This document shows positions 56,561 through 64,000 of a stretch of DNA of 64,000 nucleotides, piece after piece. Numbering within the stretch: the stretch's first letter is position 1; every line of letters starts with the position of its first letter. The notes beneath the pieces were generated by a model. That model saw only the letters and a list, made by a program, of their open reading frames with translations. It made no database searches and was not told where the DNA came from. The stretch is taken from the NCBI RefSeq assembly GCF_001443045.1, contig NZ_LKPJ01000003.1, positions 82,810 to 146,809 on the forward strand, in the 5' to 3' direction. This stretch comes from Burkholderia ambifaria. GTDB taxonomy: Bacteria > Pseudomonadota > Gammaproteobacteria > Burkholderiales > Burkholderiaceae. A program made the translations under genes and the position numbers.

Positions 56561-58132
56561 TCATGCCTCCCGCCGAGCCGCCTCAAGGGAGGCATGCGCC
56601 CCCTCGGGGGGCAGCGAACAAAGTGAGCGTGGGGGCTCATTCCCCACCCCTGCCGGAACTTGCTTGTGCCAGTCGGTCGCGCGCTGGAACGCGTCCGCGA
56701 CCTGCAGCATCCGGGCTTCGTTGAAATAGTTGCCGATGATCTGCAGGCCGACCGGGCGCTTCGCGTTCGCACCGGCACCGAAGCCGCATGGCACGCTCAT
56801 GCCGGGCAGGCCGGCGAGGCTCACCGACAGCGTGTAGATATCCGCGAGATACATCTGCACCGGATCGTCGCCCTTCGCGCCGAGATCCCATGCGACCGTC
56901 GGCGACGCCGGGCCCATGATCACGTCGCAGGACTTGAACGCTTCCTGGAAATCGTTCGCGATGATGCGGCGGATCTTCTGCGCCTGCAGGTAGTACGCGT
57001 CGTAGTAGCCGTGCGACAGCACGTACGTGCCGACCAGAATCCGGCGCTTCACTTCGGGGCCGAAGCCTTCCGCGCGCGACTTCTTGTACATGTCGAGCAG
57101 GTCGCCGTACTGCGCGGCGCGGTGGCCGAAGCGCACGCCGTCGAAACGCGACAGGTTCGACGAGGCTTCAGCCGGCGCGATCACGTAGTACACGGGGATC
57201 GACAGCTCCGTCTTCGGCAGCGACACGGGCACGAGGGTCGCGCCGAGCGCTTCATACTGCTTCAGCGCCGCGTCGATCGCCGCACGCACGTCGTCGGCGA
57301 GACCGTCGCCGAAATACTCGTTCGGCAGGCCGATGCGCAGGCCCGCGAGCGGCTTGGCCGCATCGTTGCCGGCCGTCCAGGCCTGGCCGATATGGCGCGT
57401 GAAATCTTCATCGTCGTGCTCGAGGCTCGTCGAGTCGCGCTCGTCGAAGCCGGCCATCGCGTTCAGCAGCAGCGCGCAGTCGGACGCGCTCTGCGCCATC
57501 GGGCCGCCCTGGTCGAGCGACGACGCGAACGCGATCATCCCGTAGCGCGACACGCGGCCGTAGGTCGGCTTGATGCCCGTCACGCCCGCGAACGACGCGG
57601 GCTGGCGGATCGAGCCACCGGTGTCGGTGCCGGTCGCGGCCGGTGCGAGGCGCGCGGCGACGGCGGCCGAGCTGCCGCCCGAGCTGCCGCCCGGCACCGC
57701 GTTCGTGTCCCACGGGTTCTTCACCGCGCCGAACGCCGAATTCTCGTTCGACGAGCCCATCGCGAACTCGTCCATGTTGGTCTTGCCGAGCGTGACCATG
57801 CCGGCCGCCTGCAGGCGGGCGACGACGGTCGCGTCGTACGGGCTCTCGTAGTTCGCGAGCATCTTCGAGCCGGCAGTCGAGCGCCAGCCACGCGTGACGA
57901 AGACATCCTTGTGCGCGATCGGCAGGCCCGTGAGCGCGCCGCCCGCGCCGCGCGCGAGCTCCGCGTCGGCGGCTTTCGCCTGCGCGAGGGTCAGGTCGGC
58001 GTCGACTTGGACGAACGCGTTCAGGTCGCGCGCGGCATCGATCCGTTTCAGGTAGAGCTGCGCGAGCTCGACGGCCGAGCATTCCTTGGCGGCGAGCGCG
58101 GCGCGCAGTTCGGTCAGGCTTTTTGCGTGCAT
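56561..58132 (-). CDS. gatA: Asp-tRNA(Asn)/Glu-tRNA(Gln) amidotransferase subunit A, repeat-extended
   Basis: Amidase subunit of GatCAB that releases ammonia from glutamine. 523 residues, against about 496 usual for relatives. The amidase-signature triad is complete: Lys75 in [15 protein letters not shown], Ser150 in [13 protein letters not shown] and nucleophile Ser174 in [14 protein letters not shown], at canonical spacing. [10 protein letters not shown] and [11 protein letters not shown] are present. The normal end is near [10 protein letters not shown] (residue 496); the final 27 residues ([20 protein letters not shown] and onward) are encoded by a palindromic intergenic repeat. AGGAAAA precedes the ATG. 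Confidence 0.97.
   Translation of the reverse strand: MHAKSLTELRAALAAKECSAVELAQLYLKRIDAARDLNAFVQVDADLTLAQAKAADAELARGAGGALTGLPIAHKDVFVTRGWRSTAGSKMLANYESPYDATVVARLQAAGMVTLGKTNMDEFAMGSSNENSAFGAVKNPWDTNAVPGGSSGGSSAAVAARLAPAATGTDTGGSIRQPASFAGVTGIKPTYGRVSRYGMIAFASSLDQGGPMAQSASDCALLLNAMAGFDERDSTSLEHDDEDFTRHIGQAWTAGNDAAKPLAGLRIGLPNEYFGDGLADDVRAAIDAALKQYEALGATLVPVSLPKTELSIPVYYVIAPAEASSNLSRFDGVRFGHRAAQYGDLLDMYKKSRAEGFGPEVKRRILVGTYVLSHGYYDAYYLQAQKIRRIIANDFQEAFKSCDVIMGPASPTVAWDLGAKGDDPVQMYLADIYTLSVSLAGLPGMSVPCGFGAGANAKRPVGLQIIGNYFNEARMLQVADAFQRATDWHKQVPAGVGNEPPRSLCSLPPEGAHASLEAARREA
56564..56643. repeat. REP-like palindromic intergenic repeat inside the gatA 3' end
   Basis: About 80 bases with two hairpins: gcctccc (56565-56571) with gggaggc (56587-56593), and gccccc (56598-56603) with gggggc (56607-56612), followed by gcagcgaacaaagtgagcgt and gggggctcattcccc. 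I associate this type of sequence with dispersed intergenic repeats of Burkholderia. Here it encodes the last 27 residues of GatA, and on the minus strand its gggaggc arm serves as the gatB ribosome-binding site. Confidence 0.6.
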
Positions 58133-58201
58133 TGAGTGGTTTTCCTGGGAATTCTGGGTGGCGCGCTGCGCGAAGGCGGCGGCGCGCTTGTCATCGAATG
58201 C

Positions 58202-58501
58202 TTACTCGATCACCTTCGGCACGAGATAGAGGCCGTCCTGGACGGCCGGCGCCGGACGCTGGTTGTCGTCGCGATTGACGACTTCCGTCACGGCGTCGTC
58301 GCGCAGGCGCTGCGCGACTTCCTGGATCTGTTCGATCGGGTGGGCGAGCGGCGCGATGCCGGCGGTGTCGACCGCCTGCATCTGCTCGACGAGGCCGAAG
58401 AATTCATTGAGCTGGCCGAGCATGTGCTCGGCGTCGGCGTCGGCCATTTCGAGTCGCGCCAGGTGCGCGATGCGTTTCACATCGGTCAGGGTCAGGGCCA
58501 T
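58202..58501 (-). CDS. gatC: Asp-tRNA(Asn)/Glu-tRNA(Gln) amidotransferase subunit C
   Basis: Small subunit that wraps around and stabilises GatA. 99 residues: [20 protein letters not shown] opening, the typical [20 protein letters not shown] helix, and the [26 protein letters not shown] segment; the C-terminus ends [12 protein letters not shown]. First gene of gatCAB; 69 bases separate it from gatA. Confidence 0.95.
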
Positions 58502-58868
58502 GCGATCACCGGAAAAACAAGGCTGCGCAGCGCATCAAAAGCGGCACTGCGGCGGGGGGTTGGAGGGTGCGATCCCACCCTCAAAAATCGGGGCCGAAGC
58601 GGCAAAAATACCGCCCGTTTCGATTCAAATACCGCGAAATTATAAGGTATCATTACGCGTTCGACCCAAACCCGGCAGCCTTTTCCCGCACCGTTTCGCC
58701 CCGCTTCGGCAACCCGTGCGTGCTTCGTGCGATTCCCGGTAGACATCACTCGCAGCTTCGTGCGCCGCGGCGGCCGCATCCGCCACGCTTCCCGAGGCTG
58801 TTATTTTTTCCGCTGCCGCCCTCAGCGCTCGCTATGCAGGGCCGGCCCAGAGCGAAACAGGATTCTGA
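58502..58868. promoter_or_regulatory. Divergent promoter region gatCAB / mreB
   Basis: 367 bases with an AT-rich core (58620-58660). On the minus strand a perfect -10 TATAAT lies at 58639-58644, about 138 bases before gatC; the best -35 (TTGGGT) is 19 bases upstream and weak. An mreB promoter is expected on the plus strand but no clear hexamers were assigned; a T-run (ttattttttcc, about 58800) lies in its leader. Confidence 0.6.
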
Positions 58869-59912
<1,044 letters not shown>

Positions 59913-59947
59913 TCGCCTAAGCAGTCCCGTTTGATATGACGCACCCG

Positions 59948-59989
59948 CGGCGTGGCCGGATCGCTCGTTCAGAACGAACCGCCACGCCG
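59948..59989 (+). terminator. Hairpin between mreB and mreC (partial terminator)
   Basis: Stem cggcgtggc / gccacgccg (9 bp) enclosing a second small stem (cgttc / gaacg), followed by tttgcg. It lies 36 bases after mreB and about 50 before mreC. It may attenuate transcription or stabilise the mreB message; the U-tract is short. Confidence 0.55.
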
Positions 59990-60040
59990 TTTGCGCGTCT
60001 GAGCATTATTTAACCGATCGCCACGCGCCCGGCGCCGACC

Positions 60041-61108
60041 ATGGAATACAGTCCGCCGCCCCTCTTCAAGCAAGGTCCGCCCGCACTCGCGCGGCTCATC
60101 TTCTTCGTCGCCCTCGCCATCGCGCTCCTCGTGTCGGACGCGCGCTTCAGCACGCTCGAAATCGTCCGCGGCGTGCTCGGCACCGTGCTGTACCCGCTGC
60201 AGCGGGCGGCGCTCGTGCCGCGCGACCTGTTCATGGGCGCGGCCGACATCGCCGTCACGGGCGCATCGCTGCGCCACGAGAACGACGCGCTGCGCAAGCG
60301 CAACCTGCAGTTGTCCACGCAGGCCAACCAGGCCGCCGTGCTCGCGCAGGAAAACACGCATCTGCGCGCGGTGCTCGAGCTGCGCCAGCACATCGCGACG
60401 CAATCGACGCCGGTCGAGATCCAGTACGACACGAGCGACCCGTTCACGCAGAAGATCGTGATCGGGCAGGGTTCGCAGCAAGGCATCCAGAATGGCGCGC
60501 CGGTCGTCAGCGAGGACGGCGTGATCGGCCAGGTCACGCGCGTGTTCCCGCTGCAGGCCGAAGTCACGCTGATCACCGACCGCGATCTCGCGATTCCCGT
60601 GCAGGTGCTGCGCACCGGCCTGCGCAGCGTGATCTATGGCACGCCGAAGGGCGATTCGCTCGACCTGCGCTTCGTGCCAACGAGCTCGGACCTCGTCGCG
60701 GGCGACGAGCTCGTCACGAGCGGCCTCGACGGCGTCTATCCGCCGGGCCTGCCGGTCGCGAAGGTCGCGCGCGTCGACAAGCTCGCCGATACCGCGTTCG
60801 CGCGCGTGACCTGTGCGCCGGTCGCAGCTGTGCGCGGCGCACGCCAGATGCTCGTGCTGCATTACCAGAACGACGTTCCGCCGCGGCCGGCCGAACCCGA
60901 GCCGGCCGCCGACAAGAACGCGAAGGGCAAGAAGGGCGCCAAGGCCGCCGCGAAGGGCGAGAAAGCCGAGAAGGCCGACGCGAACGCGAAGCCGGCCGCG
61001 GCGGCCGCACCCGGCGCGAAACCCGCGCAGGCGGCGCCTGCCGCTCCGGCCAAGCCCGCCGCCGCGCCCGCGAAGCCCGCGGCCGGGCAACCAGGAGCCC
61101 AGCGATGA
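60041..61108 (+). CDS. mreC: Rod-shape-determining protein MreC
   Basis: Bitopic periplasmic scaffold of the elongasome. 355 residues: transmembrane helix LIFFVALAIALLVSDAR (about 18-34), a coiled coil (LRHENDALRKRNLQLSTQANQ, about 77-97), then the two beta-barrel domains with TSDPFTQKIVIGQGSQQGIQNG (split) and VITDRDLAIPVQV-like sequence. From about residue 285 a long Lys/Ala/Pro-rich tail (KNAKGKKGAKAAAKGEKAEK, then AAPAAPAKPAAAPAKP) is longer than in E. coli and presumably disordered. Overlaps mreD by 4 bases (atga). Confidence 0.95.
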   Translation: MEYSPPPLFKQGPPALARLIFFVALAIALLVSDARFSTLEIVRGVLGTVLYPLQRAALVPRDLFMGAADIAVTGASLRHENDALRKRNLQLSTQANQAAVLAQENTHLRAVLELRQHIATQSTPVEIQYDTSDPFTQKIVIGQGSQQGIQNGAPVVSEDGVIGQVTRVFPLQAEVTLITDRDLAIPVQVLRTGLRSVIYGTPKGDSLDLRFVPTSSDLVAGDELVTSGLDGVYPPGLPVAKVARVDKLADTAFARVTCAPVAAVRGARQMLVLHYQNDVPPRPAEPEPAADKNAKGKKGAKAAAKGEKAEKADANAKPAAAAAPGAKPAQAAPAAPAKPAAAPAKPAAGQPGAQR

Positions 61109-61617
61109 ACCGCCCGCAATACATCCTGCAGCCGGTCAACCCGTACTTCATCGTCTTCAGCCTCGCCGCCGCGTTCCTGCTGAACCTGATGCCGTGGGGC
61201 CGCCTGCCCGGCGTGCCCGACTTCGTCGCGCTCGTGCTGCTGTTCTGGAACATCCACCAGCCGCGCAAGGTCGGGATGGGCGTCGCGTTCGCGCTCGGCA
61301 TCCTGATGGACGTGCATGATGCGGGGCTGCTCGGCGAGCACGCGCTCGCCTATACGCTGCTGTCGTACGGCGCGATCACGATCCATCGCCGCGTGCTGTG
61401 GATGCCGATCGGCGTGCAGGTGCTGTATGTCACGCCGCTGCTCGTCGTCGCGCAACTGGTGCCGTTCGTGATCCGCCTCGTGATGGGCGCCGCGTTTCCC
61501 GGCTGGCGCTATCTGGTGGACGGCTTCGTCGAGGCCGCGCTCTGGCCGATCGCGAGCCACCTGCTGCTGATGCCGCAACGCCGCCCGGTCGACCCGGACG
61601 ATACGCGCCCCATCTGA
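61105..61617 (+). CDS. mreD: Rod-shape-determining protein MreD
   Basis: Integral membrane component of the elongasome. 170 residues with five or six helices: YFIVFSLAAAFLLNLMPW, FVALVLLFWNI, VGMGVAFALGILMDVHDAG with the family-typical LGILMDVHDAGLLGEHAL, and two further helices. The ATG lies inside the mreC stop codon overlap, so the genes are translationally coupled. A basic/acidic tail (PQRRPVDPDDTRPI) ends the protein. Confidence 0.93.
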   Translation: MNRPQYILQPVNPYFIVFSLAAAFLLNLMPWGRLPGVPDFVALVLLFWNIHQPRKVGMGVAFALGILMDVHDAGLLGEHALAYTLLSYGAITIHRRVLWMPIGVQVLYVTPLLVVAQLVPFVIRLVMGAAFPGWRYLVDGFVEAALWPIASHLLLMPQRRPVDPDDTRPI

Positions 61618-61735
61618 GCCGCACCAGGACCGACCTTGAATACCCGCCGCCCCCACGCCCGCCGCGCGCTGCGCTCCGGGGCGGCCCCTCGCCCGCGCGC
61701 GTGCGACGCGCACGGGTCAGACCGACCCTAGCCGC

Positions 61736-64000
61736 ATGACCGAATTCAACGACACCCAACAGCAGCTCTCGAAGTTCCGCCTGCGCGTCGCGGCGGCGGG
61801 CGTGTTCGTGTTCGTCTGCTTCGGGCTGCTCGCGAGCCGTTTCTTCTACCTGCAGCTGATGCAGCACGGCAAATACGCGCTGCAGGCCGAGGAAAACCGC
61901 ATCTCGGTCGCGCCGATCGTGCCGAACCGCGGGATCATCACCGACCGCAACGGCGTGGTCCTCGCGAAGAACTATTCGGCGTACACGCTCGAGATCACGC
62001 CATCGAAGCTCGATGACACGCTCGACAACACGATCGACAAGCTGTCCGAGATCATCCCGATCGACGCGCGTGACCGCCGCCGTTTCAAGAAGCTGCAGGA
62101 AGACTCGAAGAACTTCGAGAGCCTGCCGATCCGCACGCGCCTCACCGACGCGGAAGTCGCGCGCTTCACCGCGCAGCGCTTCCGCTTCCCCGGCGTCGAC
62201 GTGCGTGCGCGGCTGTTCCGCCAGTACCCGCTCGGCATGACGGCCGCGCACGTGATCGGCTACATCGGCCGGATCTCGAAGCGCGACCAGGATCGCATCG
62301 ACGCGATGAGCGACGACAACGACAGCGACCAGGAGCACTACGATCCGCGCCGCGACGCGAACAACTACAAGGGCACCGACTACATCGGCAAGATCGGCGT
62401 CGAGCAGAGCTACGAAACCGAGCTGCATGGCCTCACGGGCTTCGAGGAAGTCGAGGTGACGGCCGGCGGCCGGCCCGTGCGCACGCTGTCGCGCACGCAG
62501 GCGACGCCCGGCAACAACCTGGTGCTGTCGCTCGACATCGGGCTGCAGCAGGTCGCCGAGCAGGCGTTCGCCGGCAAGCGCGGCGCGCTCGTCGCGATCG
62601 AGCCGAAGACGGGCGACGTGCTCGCGTTCGTGTCGTCGCCGAGCTTCGACCCGAACTCGTTCGTCGACGGCATCGACCAGCAGACCTGGGACGAACTGAA
62701 CAACTCGACCGACAAGCCGCTGCTGAACCGCCCGTTGCACGGCACCTACCCGCCCGGCTCGACGTACAAGCCGTTCATGGCGCTCGCCGGCCTGACGCTC
62801 GGCAAGCGGACGCCCGGCTGGGGCTTCCAGGATCCCGGCTACTTCACGTTCGGCGGCCATACGTTCCGCAACGACGTGCGCTCGGGCCAGGGCTGGGTCG
62901 ACATGAACAAGGCGATCATGGTGTCGAACGACACCTATTTCTACATGCTCGCGCGCGACCTCGGCGTGAACGCGATCGCGAACTTCATGAAGCCGTTCGG
63001 TTTCGGCCAGATCACCGGCATCGACATCCTGGGCGAGGCGCGCGGGATCCTGCCGTCGACCGACTGGAAGAAGAAGGCGTTCAAGAAGGCCGCGCAGCAG
63101 AAGTGGTTCGACGGCGAGACGATCAGCCTCGGGATCGGCCAGGGCTACAACTCGTTCACGATCCTGCAGCTCGCGCATGCCACCGCGACGCTCGCGAACA
63201 ACGGCGTCGTGATGAAGCCCCACCTCGTGAAGGAAGTCGAGGATCCGATCTCGCGCGCGCGCCATCTGACGGTGCCGAAGGAAAGCGAAGTGATCCCGCT
63301 CAAGCAGGCCGACATCGACGTCGTGAAGCGCGGGATGGAAAACGTGATCGAGAACCCGTCCGGCACCGCGTACAAGGTGTTCCGCGGCGCGTCGTACCTC
63401 GCGGCCGGCAAGACCGGTACCGCGCAGGTGTTCTCGCTGCAGGGCTCGAACTACAAGGGCCACCTGCTCGCCGAGCACCTGCGCGACCACGCGCTGTTCA
63501 TTGCGTACGCGCCGGTCGACCATCCGCAGATCGCGCTCGCGCTGGTCGTCGAGAACGGCGGTTGGGGCGCGCAGGCCGCGGGTCCGATCGCCCGTCGCGT
63601 GCTCGACTATTACCTCGTCGAGCGCCAGAACCCGCAGAACGAGGCCGCGGCCGTGGCCGCCGCCGCATCGGCGACCGAGCCGGTGAGCGCGCCCGTGATC
63701 GGCGATACCTCGAAGCCCGCCGCCGTCGCGGCCGGCTTCACCGCGCTGCCGCAGCCGGTCGTGCCGATTGCAGCCAGTGCGGCAAACGACGCATCGGCAC
63801 CCGATGCGTCGAGCGCAGCCGGCGCGAGCGCGGTGCAAGCGTCCGACGCGAGCGCCGCAGCGCCGAGGGCCGCGAGCCTGCCGCCGATCCGACGCCCGCA
63901 CCGGCCACGCCGGCCCGCCAGTGACGCGCAGCCGCTCGCCGCGGCGCCACGCGACGACAACTTCCGTGCCACGGCCGCCGCGAAAACGGCCAATGCCGGC
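61736..64000 (+). CDS. mrdA: Peptidoglycan DD-transpeptidase PBP2 (3' end outside window)
   Basis: Class B penicillin-binding protein for cell elongation, working with RodA and MreBCD. From the ATG at 61736 (MTEFNDTQQQLSKFRLRVAA) 755 codons are open to the window edge with no stop. Membrane anchor VFVFVCFGLLASRFFYLQL (about 23-41), PBP dimer region (IVPNRGIITDRNGVVLAKNY), then the transpeptidase: SxxK in YPPGSTYKPF (Ser342), SxN in MVSNDTYF (Ser397) and KTG in AAGKTGTAQVF (Lys559). After about residue 635 an Ala/Pro/Ser-rich tail of at least 120 residues follows, which E. coli PBP2 lacks. 118 bases after mreD; no strong ribosome site is visible. Confidence 0.96.
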   Translation, partial: MTEFNDTQQQLSKFRLRVAAAGVFVFVCFGLLASRFFYLQLMQHGKYALQAEENRISVAPIVPNRGIITDRNGVVLAKNYSAYTLEITPSKLDDTLDNTIDKLSEIIPIDARDRRRFKKLQEDSKNFESLPIRTRLTDAEVARFTAQRFRFPGVDVRARLFRQYPLGMTAAHVIGYIGRISKRDQDRIDAMSDDNDSDQEHYDPRRDANNYKGTDYIGKIGVEQSYETELHGLTGFEEVEVTAGGRPVRTLSRTQATPGNNLVLSLDIGLQQVAEQAFAGKRGALVAIEPKTGDVLAFVSSPSFDPNSFVDGIDQQTWDELNNSTDKPLLNRPLHGTYPPGSTYKPFMALAGLTLGKRTPGWGFQDPGYFTFGGHTFRNDVRSGQGWVDMNKAIMVSNDTYFYMLARDLGVNAIANFMKPFGFGQITGIDILGEARGILPSTDWKKKAFKKAAQQKWFDGETISLGIGQGYNSFTILQLAHATATLANNGVVMKPHLVKEVEDPISRARHLTVPKESEVIPLKQADIDVVKRGMENVIENPSGTAYKVFRGASYLAAGKTGTAQVFSLQGSNYKGHLLAEHLRDHALFIAYAPVDHPQIALALVVENGGWGAQAAGPIARRVLDYYLVERQNPQNEAAAVAAAASATEPVSAPVIGDTSKPAAVAAGFTALPQPVVPIAASAANDASAPDASSAAGASAVQASDASAAAPRAASLPPIRRPHRPRRPASDAQPLAAAPRDDNFRATAAAKTANAG

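Noticed and set aside
61430-63901. 823-residue open frame on the minus strand opposite mrdA
   Set aside because: Arg/Val/Ala-rich antisense reading of mrdA, which carries all PBP motifs.

Overview
The window is high-GC DNA (roughly two thirds G+C, much lower only in the accessory patches) with the gene content and order of a Burkholderia chromosome 1, most likely the B. cepacia complex. The organism call is an inference from gene neighbourhoods (lpxL-dapF-DUF484-xerC, hslVU next to a RegBA-type pair, gatCAB divergent from mreBCD-mrdA, metX-metW-ampG) and from protein similarity recognised by eye. No database search was possible.

Layout. 1-3.9 kb: end of a flagellar export operon (fliH partial, fliI, fliJ, fliK). 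3.9-15.7 kb: metabolic and transport genes: a GMC oxidoreductase divergent from an aldehyde dehydrogenase, SrkA kinase, MFS and DMT exporters, an aldo/keto reductase, a phytanoyl-CoA dioxygenase-like protein and several small proteins. 15.7-25.2 kb: core genes metK, lpxL, dapF, DUF484, xerC, rlmI, a CobW-type GTPase and dksA, with a HigBA toxin-antitoxin pair inserted between lpxL and dapF. 25.2-32.3 kb: hslVU, a RegB/RegA redox two-component system, a CWC protein, argB, a HAD nucleotidase and slmA. 32.3-42.3 kb: a surface-adhesion block with a chaperone/usher fimbrial operon (two major-pilin paralogues, chaperone, usher, lower-GC tip adhesin) and a 988-residue autotransporter. 42.2-46.9 kb: a SAM-II-like riboswitch, metX, metW, ampG and an M48-like protein that lacks the catalytic glutamate. 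46.9-50.5 kb: an AraC regulator divergent from an alcohol dehydrogenase gene split by a complete IS2-type insertion sequence with a 5-bp target duplication. 50.5-53.3 kb: a lower-GC accessory patch with a DUF6402-like protein whose 5' end looks damaged, and two tandem paralogues of a small membrane protein, one frameshifted. I read this as a decaying type VI effector/immunity-type locus. 53.3-64 kb: xthA, ppk2, gatCAB, then mreB, mreC, mreD and the start of mrdA (cell shape).

How the parts work together. The core genes serve envelope synthesis (lpxL, dapF, ampG, mreBCD, mrdA), methionine and SAM metabolism (metK, metX, metW under an apparent SAM sensor), translation quality (gatCAB, rlmI) and chromosome maintenance (xerC, slmA, xthA). 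The accessory blocks (HigBA, fimbriae plus autotransporter, IS2-like element, DUF6402 patch) sit between conserved genes and mark the variable part of the window.

Most novel-looking items: the SAM-II-like element carrying an extra hairpin between its two halves; the DUF6402 locus with duplicated putative immunity genes; the M48 protein with HGIAH instead of HExxH; and the REP-like intergenic repeat that has become the C-terminus of GatA and the ribosome-binding site of gatB.
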